Shown: positions 49,301 through 60,526, counted from the first letter of the stretch. The stretch is DNA of 64,000 bases from Persicaria tinctoria (GCA_037127255.1 JBANSL010000013.1:11614688-11678687); one strand, 5' to 3'. A program made the numbers and translations. Notes: a model not told the origin generated them from the letters alone.

Positions 49301-49754
49301 ACTTCTTCTTGATCTCTATCTTGTGATCAAGGCTTGCAGTGATTACTTGTTTGTGTTTGCTAGCTAGGGAAGTGAAGTTGGCCTATGACGACGAATCATG
49401 AGTATCATAAATTGATAAATATGTGGATTATCCAAACCGAATACTTTTCCGGTTTTCCAAGTTATCCCTAATTTCTGGTCAGATTCGTTTGCAATTACAT
49501 TGTTTCTGAATGGTTGTTGATGGCTTGGTGGGGGACACCCTTTATTTTTGTATTGTTGTAGGTTTATTTTCTTTGACTTTTTAAATCACATGGTCGCAAT
49601 GTATCAGAGTGATTGTGTGAATGTCTTGTGTATGATTTGTTTTATTTTCTTTGGTTTGTGGTTGCTAGGGAGGGAAATTCTCTTGCCGGGGGTGATGAAT
49701 GATGAGCCTCGTAAATTGACAAATATGTCGATTATACGAACTCAATACTTTTTT

Positions 49755-49929
49755 CTTTTTTTTTTTTTTTGTAATATGAGGTTATGAGGTTGTTAACTAA
49801 TCCTCACGAGTCCGAGTCCTAGGATGCAAAGAACGCGAACCGGTAAGCCAGACGACAAACAACCAAACAGGTTCACCCAAACCAATGAAGACTTAAGCAC
49901 CCACTAATTACACAAATGTGTAAAGAATA
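49755..49929 (-). mobile_element. SINE on the minus strand with 14-bp target duplication
   Basis: On the plus strand the element begins with a T-run of about 18. Read on the minus strand it has a box-B-like GGTTCGCGTTC and ends in an A-run. Flanks AACTCAATACTTTT (49739-49752) and AATTGAATACTTTT (49930-49943) form a duplication with two mismatches. Comparison with the other two copies of the 3'-flank repeat shows that the SINE is an insertion. Confidence 0.65.
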
Positions 49930-50105
49930 AATTGAATACTTTTCTGATTTTCCTAGTTATCCCTAATTTTTTGTCAGATTCGTTTGCAATCGACATCGTT
50001 TTGGAATGGTTGTTGGTGGCTTGGTGGGGGACACCCTTTGTTTTTGTATTGTTGTAGGTTTGTTTTCTTTTGTTTAAAATCACATGGTTGATTGGGATAA
50101 AGATA

Positions 50106-50348
50106 ATCTCTATGCTACAGATTCAGGAAGTGGAATTTGAACTCATTGCAATAATTACACATCCTTACGAACTAAACTAATCTGTATTCATAATTCATCC
50201 TCTTTTTACGTCTTTTATCTCTAAGATTTTTAAAAATTATTAAAAAAAATCCGAAAATAAAAAATATTTCATGGGTTTTCTTCCAGACTAGGGCTTCAGC
50301 CACCCCGAGCCCCTAGGTCTGCTAGAACAATGCCTCACACAACACGCA
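50106..50348. other. Short intergenic stretch
   Basis: Only AT-rich sequence and the presumed 3' untranslated region of the minus-strand gene that follows. Confidence 0.4.
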
Positions 50349-50996
50349 TCAAGGGGCATACACGAACGCTCGTCTTACAATGTCATCATCTACAAAAGGC
50401 CGCAGAGACCACATTAGGCAGTAGCTGTCTAATTCCTCAGTACAAGTTGTCAAATTTAGGGCGGAAACAATCCTCTCCTGCATTGCGCAATCCTGTTTCA
50501 CCATAATGTAGATGACCGCCATGAAAGACGCGTACTCGGTAGCATCCGTTTCGGTCTCCTCGTCGTCGTCTTCAGTCATACTGGACTCTGTTTTATGAAT
50601 GCCTTGCACAGTAGCTGCAGCTTCGTCCATAAGGCCTTCGAGTTCGAGGATTATTTGCTTCGATTTGATCGAATAGTCACGGAGCGCTTCAAAGCAACGG
50701 TTTAGATCGCCCATATGCCTCGCTTTGTCGCCGGGTTTAGCCCAGCCCGATTCGATGTACGATCTAAGCCTCTCGTTGTCATTTGCTTCGATGACGGTTT
50801 TCAGTACCGATTCGGCCGGGTCGTTTTTTGAAGGCTGACGGAGTAGCTCGAGCGCGTGGTGGAAGCCACTGAGATGCTTTCCTCCGACAGCTACTAGGTC
50901 TTCTAGCCTCGCGATGCCTGTCATGAACTCCGTGAAGATCCGCCGTGTATGAAAGGTTGAATCTTCGCCGGATTTTGCTTCTGTGTTGTCCATTTT
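50349..50996 (-). CDS. Plant protein of unknown function, probably DUF7795 type
   Basis: A single exon encodes 214 residues beginning MDNTEAKSGEDST and ending VRRAFVYAP. The sequence is mostly helical-looking: an IFTEFMTGIARLEDLVAVG block, a GFHHALELLRQP block, a central coiled-coil-like IKSKQIILELEGLMDEAA, an acidic linker (EDDDEETETD, about 148-157), and a conserved-looking C-terminal YASFMAVIYIMVKQDCAMQ ... ELDSYCLMWSLRPF. This layout recalls a plant-specific family of unknown function that I associate with DUF7795; the assignment is from memory of the pattern. There is no signal peptide or membrane segment. The start has an ATG directly after a short leader (50994-50996). It is divergent from the kinase gene, the two starts lying about 620 bp apart. 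Confidence 0.8.
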   Translation of the reverse strand, partial: KMDNTEAKSGEDSTFHTRRIFTEFMTGIARLEDLVAVGGKHLSGFHHALELLRQPSKNDPAESVLKTVIEANDNERLRSYIESGWAKPGDKARHMGDLNRCFEALRDYSIKSKQIILELEGLMDEAAATVQGIHKTESSMTEDDDEETETDATEYASFMAVIYIMVKQDCAMQERIVSALNLTTCTEELDSYCLMWSLRPFVDDDIVRRAFVYAP

Positions 50997-51617
50997 CTGT
51001 ATTCAACGAACGAAAGGATCAAAAGGTTGAAGACGATTGATTAATTGAATTCATGGATTGGCGAATTTGATGCAAAATATAAGAATAAAAAATGAAACTA
51101 ACCGGGCAATCAATCAAACTGTACCGGAGCTTAAACTAACGAATCAATGCCTTCAAAAGGGGGGAAATTTAACACTGTGCATTCAAAGAAAAAATTTCCG
51201 GTGAAAAAGAGGTACAGAGGAGAGATTGTAGCAATCGGCGGGGAGGGAGAGAGATTACTGAGGGTTTCTTGATCAACGAGCCAGTGCAGTGGTTTATTGT
51301 TGGGCTTGTCCTTGGAATTGGATCAAATTTCATTGGGTTGGCCCATTGGGGATTAAGAATACCATCAATTCGGTTCATCACTGAGGAGTGCTGAGATACA
51401 CTCTCTCGGATTCCAGAAACAAAGCTTCAAAGTTGCCCCACATCCTCAGTCCACATCAATGCTTTTGCTTATGCCACCAGGTGGAGCTTCAAAATCAACG
51501 ATCCCTTTCTACGCCCGAGCTTCAAAATCACTGTTGAGTGTGGAGTGTTGATGTATTAAGGGGGGCCGGACCTAACCGAACCTAGGGTTTTTGGTCCTCC
51601 GGATAGGAAACAAGGAA
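50997..51617. promoter_or_regulatory. Divergent intergenic region between two genes
   Basis: These 621 bp must hold the promoters and 5' leaders of the minus-strand unknown gene and the plus-strand kinase. I see no clear TATA box on either side. A TTGATTAATTGAATTCA stretch is near 51037 and a GCCCATTGGGG-like motif (plant GCCCA/site-II-like) near 51330-51350. Confidence 0.4.
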
Positions 51618-53757
51618 ATGGAGGAAGATGGAGAGTACAGGAGTCGAGAGCGGTTCGTGCTGGTTGTTTCCATGGCAGCTGCGCTTCTCTCCGTAGCGTC
51701 TTTGCTCCTCGCCTTTGCCTACTACTGCTACATTTCTTCCAAGGTTTCAAGGCGCTCCAAGCTCCGCAAGAGTGAGTCCTCTCTCCATCTTTAAGCAAGC
51801 TCATTCCTTTTTTAGTGGATAAAGTTGGGATCTTGTTGTGATTCCTTGAGCAAAAGAGGTGATTGAGCTCTGAAAACTCTTGCTTAGGGCGTTGTTTTGC
51901 TGTAGATCATGTTAGTTGATGTTGTTTTGTGGCTGTGAGGAATCTTTGATGCATATTCACTTTGTGTGATTGAAGGGTTTGATGATGATGAGGAGAAAAA
52001 TGGATATGCTAACCTACAAGTTGCCAGTGAAAAAGGCTTGCAAGTTTTCACTTATAAGCAGCTTCATTCAGCTACTGGCTGCTTCAGTAAGTCGAATGTG
52101 ATCGGACATGGTGCTTTCGGTTTGGTTTATCGCGGCGTGCTTAATGATGGGCGGAAAGCTGCCATTAAATTGATGGATCGAGCTGGAAAGCAAGGGGAAG
52201 ATGAGTTCAAAGTCGAGGTTTTGATGTGAACTTGGTTTGTTTTGTTAGCACCCCTCCATTTTCCCAAGATTTGGGCATTGATTGTTCCTTATTTTTACTC
52301 ATTTGTAGGTTGAATTGCTAAGCCGTCTCCGGTCACCGTATTTGCTTGGTTTGATTGGTTATTGTTCGGATAGTACTCATAAAATACTGGTATATGAGTT
52401 CATGACGAATGGCGGCTTGCAGGAACATCTTTACCCCGTTCCTGGTTAGTTCCTTTTGTTTCTGATCATATGCTATTTATATTTTTATCTGCTGCATCTT
52501 GCCTCCATGGAATGTTTTGTTACTGTGTTTCGAGGAATTATTGTGCTTACTGAAGGGATTTTTCTTTTGGAGGCTAAAAAAGCAATTCATCATTGTATTG
52601 TATCTGGCTGATTCTCATTTAAAAAAAAGAAAAGAAAAAAAGAAAAAGCAATTCATCATTGTACAAGTACTAGATCTTCCAAAAAAACTGTCATAAAAAA
52701 AGATAGGTTTTGTTATGAACATATTACATATGGGTGGTGTTCTGACAAAAGAGGAAAGACAGTAAATGCAGATAAGGATCTGACATATCAAATGTGTGCA
52801 GGTTCAAATGCCATTTCTTCAAAATTAGATTGGGAAACCAGGTTGAGAGTTGCACTCGATGCTGCAAAAGGGCTGGAGTATCTCCACGAGCATGTTAACC
52901 CTCCGATAATCCACAGAGATTTTAAGAGCAGCAATATCCTTTTGGATAAAAACTATCATGCCAAGGTTTCTGATTTCGGGTTGGCTAAGATTGGACCCGA
53001 GAAGGCTGGAGGACATGTGTCCACGCGTGTTCTGGGAACTCAGGGATACGTTGCTCCCGAGTAAGAAAATTGGATACTAATTTTACAGTTGTCTCCTTCA
53101 ATTCTGCAGTTATTTCCTATGAGTTTTTGTTTGAAAACAAGTGTTGAATTGCTAAGAAATTACAGCCTGGTTATTATGACAGGTATGCATTGACCGGACA
53201 TTTAACTACAAAGTCAGATGTCTATAGCTATGGAGTTGTGCTGCTTGAGCTTCTCACTGGAAGAGTGCCAGTTGACATGAAGCGACCTTCGGGTGAAGCT
53301 GTTCTCGTCTCTTGGGTAGGTTACTAGTTATGGCACACTGCTAAATAATCATCACTCTTGCATTGGGAAAACCATAAATGGATGTGTTTATATTCCTTAT
53401 TAAACAAAACCCAGTTGAGATTTGTGACTTTTTCTGTTTCTCCCTTCAATTTGGGGTAAAAAGGCTCTTCCCCAACTCACAGACAGAGAGAAGGTGGTAC
53501 AGATCATGGATCCTGCACTGGAGGGTCAATACTCGATGAAAGAGGTTGTCCAGGTTGCTGCCATTGCCGCAATGTGCATCCAGCCAGAAGGAGATTACAG
53601 GCCTCTGATGGCGGATGTGGTGCAGTCACTGGTTCCCTTGGTGAAGAATAATAATAGGCCATCAGCTTCAAAGCCTGGGAGCTGTTCTAGCTTCTCCAAG
53701 TCCCCGAGAACCCAACAGTCCTCTGATAAGATTAGTGAAACTGCCAACAGCAGTTGA
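51618..53757 (+). CDS. Membrane-anchored receptor-like Ser/Thr kinase (RLCK type)
   Basis: Six exons, 51618-51771, 51976-52217, 52309-52444, 52802-53060, 53183-53315 and 53464-53757, join in phase to give 405 residues. Residues about 13-38 form one hydrophobic membrane segment near the N-terminus with no signal peptide or ectodomain, followed by a basic patch (SRRSKLRK). The kinase domain has GHGAFG (95-100), the AAIK lysine (116), HRD (215-217, an RD kinase), DFG (235-237) and the APE-equivalent APEYALTG. The activation segment with [14 protein letters not shown] and the [23 protein letters not shown] and [12 protein letters not shown] blocks match plant RLCK-VII-like kinases. It probably relays signals at a membrane; no ligand domain is present. 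The start has a good context (GAAATGGAGG). The last intron acceptor (GGGGTAAAAAG) has a poor pyrimidine tract. Confidence 0.95.
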
Positions 53758-54302
53758 TGTTCTAATCATATTGAATGCAATGCACTGGTACTGGTAATCT
53801 AAAGTTGGTTAGTTTACTTACATTCTATCGTTCGTTGCTTACATTCTACCGTTTGTTCCTCGAGAGCGATTCTTGTAAGAACTTTTGAAATGACAATGAT
53901 GCTGGCATTGTAATTTCCAGCTGGGTTTGGGTTTTGTTGGCTTATTTGAAATGAAAAGCTAGCTTGTCTTAGCAGCATTTTATTCTGATTTCTGATCTGC
54001 ACTTTCTGAATGCTTTGCTATTTTAGATATAATCTAAACTTAAACAAATTTGAGAACTTTTCAAATCCTTACCTACTAGTTGAAATTTTAATGAATCTAG
54101 GAAAGATCCAGGATAAATAATCGTGTAGAACAAGCAACATAATCTTTGATGAACTTCAACACCCCCTCTCATATTGTTATCAGAAATCAGTAAACTGGAG
54201 ATACCGAAACGAGACATGAAACTAGTCCCAGGAAAATGGAGGAAAAGCTACAATGTACAAACAAAAGGTCTACCAGAGAGATGTCAAACATTATTGTGCT
54301 TC
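53758..54302. other. Convergent 3' flanks
   Basis: This 545-bp stretch separates the ends of the kinase (plus) and methyltransferase (minus) genes and should hold both 3' untranslated regions. A short duplication, TTACATTCTA(T/C)CGTT, is at about 53818 and 53839. No other feature. Confidence 0.5.
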
Positions 54303-54977
54303 TCATTTCACAAAGGGTATGCCAGAGGGGACCTTTTCTGCGTACTCAGTATACTCGGCCCCAAAGAAGCTCCTTAGATAGTACTCTTCATATGGTATAC
54401 GTTGAGCAAAAAAGTTCCAGACCACCACTGCGAATGCAACTGTGCACAAGGGATTCACCAGCATTATCTGGGTCGCGACTGACCAGATGAAAAACCCACA
54501 ATATCCCGGGTGCCTAACAAATCTGTAGATTCCATGGGTTACCAGCTTGTGGTGATCCTCATGGCGGATCTTGATGAGGTGAGTGAAGGACCGACCAGCT
54601 GTCAGGACCGCTAGTTTTCTAACGACTTCACCAACCACGACCAGCGCAAGCCCCAAGTTGCTTATCCACCAATATTCCTTCAAACCCGGGAACAAGATGA
54701 TCTCAAACACATATTCAACTACAGATCCAAACATTGCAAGAAGATAGCTTTGGCTGATGAGGAGTGACTTGAGAGTAACATTTCCTCTCCCATGAGTGCG
54801 AACTGCTAAAAAGTATTCAGAGACGTGGAAGAAGATTACTGCAACAAACATCTGGGAGAGCTGCCTAATAGCTGTGTAACTAATCATTTCAGTCATACTG
54901 ACTGATGATATCATGCAGATGAACTTTGAGGGGAGAAACTGCTCTGAGGTATCCAAGAGCAATTGAAGAAGGTTCAT
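54303..54977 (-). CDS. ICMT: Protein-S-isoprenylcysteine O-methyltransferase
   Basis: One exon encodes 224 residues, or 197 if translation starts at the internal Met at 54896 (MTEMIS), which matches the usual plant ICMT/STE14 length. The enzyme methylates the C-terminal prenylcysteine of CaaX proteins in the ER membrane using S-adenosylmethionine. Several hydrophobic segments are present (about 45-60, 75-95, 110-125 and 175-195). The diagnostic C-terminal blocks are THGIYRFVRHPGYCGFFIW (SAM-binding RHPxYxG), then FFAQRIPYEEYYLRSFFG and EYTEYAEKVPSGIPF. The longer start is preceded by an in-frame TAG, so 54977 is the most upstream ATG. A 5' leader intron of about 1.1 kb is likely: donor TTTAG|GTGAGC near 56108, acceptor CATTTCAG just before the exon near 55001. 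Confidence 0.95.
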   Translation of the reverse strand: MNLLQLLLDTSEQFLPSKFICMISSVSMTEMISYTAIRQLSQMFVAVIFFHVSEYFLAVRTHGRGNVTLKSLLISQSYLLAMFGSVVEYVFEIILFPGLKEYWWISNLGLALVVVGEVVRKLAVLTAGRSFTHLIKIRHEDHHKLVTHGIYRFVRHPGYCGFFIWSVATQIMLVNPLCTVAFAVVVWNFFAQRIPYEEYYLRSFFGAEYTEYAEKVPSGIPFVK

Positions 54978-56397
54978 CTATCAGTTTCCTCAGATCTGAA
55001 ATGAGCACGAAAGTACAAACTGTCACTACACTAATTTGAACAATGTTACTACAAACTTGGCAGCCTTAGATGTTAGAATGACCATTATGCATATGCCAAG
55101 AACTTGTAAACATGCTGGAGAAAGTACAGTTGAAAATGTTATCAAAAGTCAGATGGAAATTACTGCAATGATATTTACCAATCATTAGCCATCCTGAGCT
55201 GCATACTTCCAACTCTTTTAAGATTTAAAACAAAAAGAAAGAAACCTTGAAACAGAAGAGCAAATCAATCAGTGTGTGAACAACTCACTTAAATGTAAGC
55301 AGCACATTTCACCAAGTTAGTAAAACTCGTTTCAAATCAAATTACATGTGGTTAAGGGTTCAAATAAAAAGAAGACAACTTTGATGCAGAAGAGCAAATC
55401 AATATACAGATTTTACTGGCGTGAAGGAAGTGCATTCATCTGCCTAAGCCCAAATAAAACTGAACCAAAAATAGATCTATGCATACAGGCCAAATGCCAA
55501 TGTTATTAGGATCAAGATTCCATGATCAAATCTTCAGGGGTTTGCTCTGCTCCTATCTTAGGTCATAAATCCTATGAGATTACTAAGACTATTATAGCGA
55601 GATTAATAAGAATATTATAGCACTAACATCTGATATTTTGAACTGCAGGTCTATGACACTAATGAAGCTACACTGGGACAAAAAAGAAGCCTTAACACAG
55701 ACAATAGCATACAATTCAAACCAAAGGTAAACTAGGGAGAGAAACAGAGGAAAATGAAGATTTAAGGGGGAACAACAAGAAGAAGTTATCAATCATCATA
55801 TTCATTTTTCGGTTTAAAGACTCCAGCATTCGCAATCATAATCGAATCCCACTTATAACCAATCAAATGAACATGAATCGAGTCCATCAACTATACAGGC
55901 AAGGGGTGCAAATTTCAGCTAAGCAAGGTCAAATTTCACAGTTACACAGTCAAAACTATTTTCATCATGATATCACAAATTGAACAGTCCATATCACTAT
56001 ATCAATACCAATGACTAATTCTCAATCAGCACCAGCTGATTTGAGTATCACCGTATCCCTAATTTAACCACTCGAACACAGTCCAAATCCTAGCGATTCG
56101 AAAGCTCACCTAAACATCGAGATCAACGATCAACCGCCAATCCTCCATGCCATTTCAGTCGATCGAGCCGCTACATGCCATTTGATTCGATCGAGCCACT
56201 CCCGGTTCGAGTAAAAGCATCAGGGGTGGCACAATCTGACAATCACCAGCCAATCCTCCGCCGCCGCTGCCACAATCGCAGCAACCAACACTGATAAACC
56301 AAAGATCGGCCAATAAGACAGGAAGATTCCCAGGCTTTCGAGGATTTAGGGTTCGTAGTAGTCGTACAGTTGGGACTTGGGAGCTTCGTTCTAAATA
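54978..56397 (-). other. 5' leader intron, first non-coding exon and promoter side of ICMT
   Basis: 55002-56108 looks like a spliced leader intron of the ICMT gene. 56109 to about 56390 has the composition of a transcribed leader (AACCCTAAATCC motif near 56345 on the minus strand). No separate gene is supported. A CGATCGAGCC motif is repeated at about 56160 and 56190. Confidence 0.5.
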
Positions 56398-56669
56398 CTC
56401 CATCCGTCTCGAAATAGATTGCTAGTTGAGTTTATATCAAAATAGACGTCGTTTTAGGTTTTCTAGGTAGGGAATAGTAATGATTTGTATTGATTTATGT
56501 GTTGTTGACTTTTTAAAAGATTTTGATTGGTTAAAAAATGTAGTGTGTATTTAAAAACAATAAAATTTATTCAAAAGGTTAGTGGAATGATGATGTTGAT
56601 TGATGGGTGAAGTTTTTATTAAAATTTGTGTAATTTGCTAAAATGACTTAAATTTTGAGACGGAGAGAG
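56398..56669. mobile_element. Stowaway MITE, 272 bp, just upstream of ICMT
   Basis: Inverted termini CTCCATCCGTCTCGAAAT and ATTTTGAGACGGAGAGAG are flanked by TA (56396-56397 and 56670-56671). It lies at the presumed ICMT promoter, within about 10-50 bp of the likely transcription start. Confidence 0.88.
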
Positions 56670-56678
56670 TATAAAATA

Positions 56679-58390
56679 CCGAAATTTCGCGAGTTACCCT
56701 GAGGTATTACAATTTTCGCGAGGTATACAATTCTTTTACATATGTCGCGTGGTACCCCTAGGATTTTGATTCTTTTCGCATCGTGCCCCGGGAATGAATG
56801 TTAACGGATGAAAGGAACTCCGTTACTTCTAGAATTAAAAAGAAAAAGAAAAGAAAGAACGCTCGGAAAGAAGGAAGCGAAGAGAGCACGAAGCTCGCAC
56901 GCTTACCCAAAAACCCCAAAACTGGAAAATGAACGCCCTTACCAGCAAGGTTGTTAGGATCGAGATTCTAGGATTGGATCGAAAGGGCCTCTATAGAATC
57001 GGATCGTAGAATCGGATCGTAAAATTCTACCAAATCAATAAAATTATGAATTTTATTACTTAAATATACTATATACTCAAAATGAAATTTAATTATCAAA
57101 AAAGGAGTTCCATTAAGCATTAACTATCAACCATCATGATAACGTACGTTTTTAAGGACAAATATCATAAATCCATACATAATTACCAAAAAGAGGCCCT
57201 TCCATGGCTATAAGCCAGTAATTCTAAACTAGTTAGCACATTTACATTTCAAAATATATGAATATTTAGGAATAAAATAACATTAGTCACAATATTCATA
57301 TCCATCATTTCCATCGTTGTCTTCACATCCAATGTCATCTTCTATGAGCACCTAATCATCTGATATAATATCTACCTTGTAATTTATATATAAATATGAG
57401 ATTATGGGCTGACAAAAGAAAAATTGGGCCTTAAATAATGGCCCACTAGGCACTAAATTTAGTAGCTTTCGTATTTTTAGAGTATATAAATGAAAATTTT
57501 AGTAGCTTTCCTACAGTTGTACGATTCCACAAAAAATCGCGATTCCATCGATCCCACCGATTCCTTAACGATTCTAATACGATTCTACCATGTACGATTA
57601 TTTTCATATGACTCAGATCGTTTAACAAATTTCGGATCATAGAATCGTAGAATCGTACGATCCGAATCGCGATTTTTAATAACCTTGCTTACCAGGAAAC
57701 ATCACGCGCCCCCAATCTTTCACCCCTCACACCATTCGTTACCACAAACCCTTGCCCAGATCTTCACCTTTTGTCTAAGATCTATGCAACAATTTCAATT
57801 TTTTTTCTTAACGAAGAGATTCCACTCTTATCAACCTCTAAAATCAAGAAACTCTGATCTTTTCTTTGACCCCAACGCTCTCTCCCCTGAATCAATTTTT
57901 AAAAAACCCCTGATTCATCTACAAGTGTGGTGTTCCCTTCTCCGTATGGGTGATTTCAAGCACCGACTTGGGGATCGGTGGCCATCAATTAGGAACAAGA
58001 CGCTCTCCCTAATTTTCAGAAAGGGGGAAATACCAGAGACATACCTGGTGTGCACCACCGTCGGTGTCGCCGATAGGCATAGCAGCGAGAGCTCCGACCT
58101 GGCGTCGTCCTCACCAGCGTGCTCTCTCTCGTCGTCTTCACCTGCCTCGTCGTGGTCTCTCTCTCGCGCGAGCTTCGTGCTCTCTTCGCTTCCTTTTTTC
58201 TAAGCGTTCTTTCTTTCTTTCTTTTTTTTTTTTAATTCTAAAAGTAACGGAATTCCTTTTGTCCGTTACAATTTATTTCCGGGGTACGATGCGAAAAGAA
58301 TCAAAATTCTAGGGGTACCACGCGAAATATGCAAAAGAGTTATATACCTCGCAAAAATTGCTATACCTCATGGACACCGCGAAATTTCCG
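56679..58390. mobile_element. MULE with about 230-bp TIRs and captured sequence (Pack-MULE candidate)
   Basis: Left terminus CCGAAATTTCGCG and right terminus CGCGAAATTTCCG are inverted repeats that stay recognisable for about 230 bp (GGTACCCCTAGGATTTTGAT and its counterpart; a GTTAACGGA...GAACTCCGTTAC block). A perfect 9-bp duplication TATAAAATA is at 56670-56678 and 58391-58399. Its first two bases are the TA of the Stowaway element, so the MULE inserted at the MITE edge. The interior right half (57690-58200) is an open forward frame without known domain, and a hAT element sits in the middle. Confidence 0.9.
56946..57687. mobile_element. hAT element nested in the MULE, 742 bp
   Basis: Termini CAAGGTTGTTA and TAATAACCTTG are near-perfect 11-bp inverted repeats. 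A perfect 8-bp duplication CTTACCAG is at 56938-56945 and 57688-57695. Subterminal zones carry many copies of GAATCGTA / TACGATTC and GGATCG, typical of hAT ends. No transposase. Confidence 0.92.
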
Positions 58391-58399
58391 TATAAAATA

Positions 58400-59512
58400 T
58401 CAATAATGTACGAAAGGCCCAACCCAAAAATGCTCAATTCACCCATTATCACAACTTTTATTTAGGGAAGTTATACTTATTAGCTAAGTAAGTTGATTAT
58501 TATATTTTTAAACGTGTTCGCTATATACACCCCAAATCATGCAAGGACGTGCATGGTTAAAATAAGGTAATTAATTTTTTTTAAATGTTAATTAGTCACA
58601 AGGTTTGCACATCCTTAATAACGTGCATTTTTTACCTTGGATTTGTGGTGTATATAACAACACCCTTTTTAAACTCGATTCAAATTAAGTTTCGGCTAGA
58701 CTCAAATTCGATTATTGTAGAGTTCATCAAATATTTCATTAGTTATTATATTTTGATTGGGTATAATTGTTCCAGGCTTGAATAAAGTTCGGATTGAGCT
58801 CGTTCATTTACTAAATGAGTCAAGTATGAACGCGTTTTAAAAATTGAGTTCTAATTTAGGGGTTCGAGTTCAACTCGTTTCTAAACAAGTTGAATATAAA
58901 AAACACTACTATTCGACTCGAATATTATAACCATGAGAAGTGTATATGACTTTTAAGAATTTGGAAGACGCCTTGATAAAAATAAAATAAAAAATTGCAT
59001 TTGTTCGTCTTTGTTCTGACTGAGTTGTTTTAACGAGCTCTCAATTTTGTAAACCATTATTGGTTCAGTATTTCGAATTCTTATCTTATAAAAAAAACAA
59101 TTACAAAGTAAGCAATTTTCGAATTTACCAATGTTTTATAAAAGAAAATTAAATAATTGAATTTAAACTCTTTTATTCTCCCACTTGTTTATGGATCAAT
59201 CTCATTAGTGTTTAGAGAAGATTAAGTTGATTAATGATCATGTCTATTTAAGTTTTGTTAACAATGAATCTATTGGTTTTCAAGAACCATTCAAAGTCAC
59301 TTCAAAATTAGAGAAGATTAATATACATATAAGTGGGGTGCCAATTAGTCCATGAATGCAGAGAGATGGACAGGCCAACTTGTACAGATGACATGCTCTC
59401 CATTATCTGTGTAATTAATCCCACCATATTTATGCACACATTTTTTTTTTAATAAAAGAATTACATATTGAAACTTTTAACTGATTTGTATAGCGGTAAA
59501 TCTAATATATTA
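58400..59512. other. Intergenic DNA with a hAT-like repeat cluster
   Basis: 58660-58940 carries diverged copies of the ACTCGA/GAGCTCGTTCAT cluster also seen at 8280-8660, ending in GACTCGAATATTATAACC. The rest is AT-rich without features I can identify. Confidence 0.45.
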
Positions 59513-59841
59513 GGGCGTGTTTGGTTGACAGATTAAAAACCTGAGGAAGTAGAAATTCATAGAAAGTCGGAGAAATATATGCGGTTGGTTATATTCTTGA
59601 AAGACGAAAATAATTTCACTTCTTAGGAAGTTAAATTTCTCCCATTTGGAGGAAGTTCACTTACCTAGTTTTCTGGTGGCCGGATAAGTTTAACTTCCAC
59701 CCTTTTATATTTGAAAATGTTCAATTTCTCTTTTAATCCTATAAAATAAAATAAAATCACCAAACATATTTTCACCATTTTCATCGGTTAGACTTCTAAC
59801 CTTCTGAAAATTTTAATTCTCACGTTAAACCAAATGAGCCC
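59513..59841. mobile_element. Tourist-like (PIF/Harbinger) MITE, 329 bp
   Basis: Termini GGGCGTGTTTGGTT and AACCAAATGAGCCC are inverted repeats, flanked on both sides by TTA (59510-59512 and 59842-59844), the PIF/Harbinger duplication. Confidence 0.85.
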
Positions 59842-60295
59842 TTAGATCACAGTCTAGGTTAATGACTCAGATATAACGATTTATAATTAATATATATATA
59901 TAGGTAGGTGAGTAACTTAATTATTTTTTTTAAATATTATTTGGGTCGTTTGGTTTTGGGAAATTTTATTACATATCTCTATGTAAAAATGAGAGTTTGT
60001 AGGAGTCAAGATTAGTGAGTTTTGATTCTGCATTTATGTTTTTTAGTGCTCAATGCAGACATTATTATTATTTTATTTTTTTTGGTAAATATGCAGACAT
60101 TATTATAAGTGACTTGGAGATTGACTTCTATGTTTCTTTATTATTTTTAGTTTCGAATAATTGATTATGAATTCGATTTTACCCATTATATTATGTCATG
60201 ATAATAATTATAGTCTTAAAAATAATTTAAAACAAAAAAGAGAGTAATTTGAAGTGGGGGAAAGGATTTACAAGTTATTAGCATGCCACCATTTA

Positions 60296-60526
60296 GACTA
60301 TCCACAATGGTTTTGTCTATAATATATACATTTACACAAGGTGCCTTACTTTTTGGTATTGTGCTCCAATTGTGAATGTGTATTTTTTACACACCATTCA
60401 AATATAATTAATTTTAAACAAAAAAGAAAAAAAAAATCATAAAAAACACACCAAAACAACCAATGGAGCTAAAAATGTTAAAAAGATGCACATTTACACA
60501 TTTGCACACGACTATTGGAGTTAGTC
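60296..60526. mobile_element. Tourist-like MITE, 231 bp, upstream of the protease gene
   Basis: Termini GACTATCCACAATGG and CTATTGGAGTTAGTC are imperfect inverted repeats with TTA on both sides (60293-60295 and 60527-60529). Subterminal ATTTACACA motifs also face one another. It ends about 250 bp before the protease start codon. Confidence 0.65.

Larger units (their letters stand above)
39396..50105. repeat. Lipase 3' flank repeated about three times, split by insertions
   Basis: A unit of about 500 bp begins near GTGTGAATG..ATGTGTATGATTTG and contains ATCTTTATCACC, TTGA(C/T)AAATATGTCGATTA and TGGAATGGTTGTTGGTGGC followed by a CACCCTTTGTTTTTGTATTG block. Copy 1 is about 39396-39895. Copy 2 starts about 39895 and resumes at about 49255-49605. 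Copy 3 is about 49605-50105. Copy 2 is interrupted by the elements at 39925-40295 and 40317-49248, and copy 3 by the SINE at 49755-49929. The repeat therefore predates these insertions. Confidence 0.8.
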
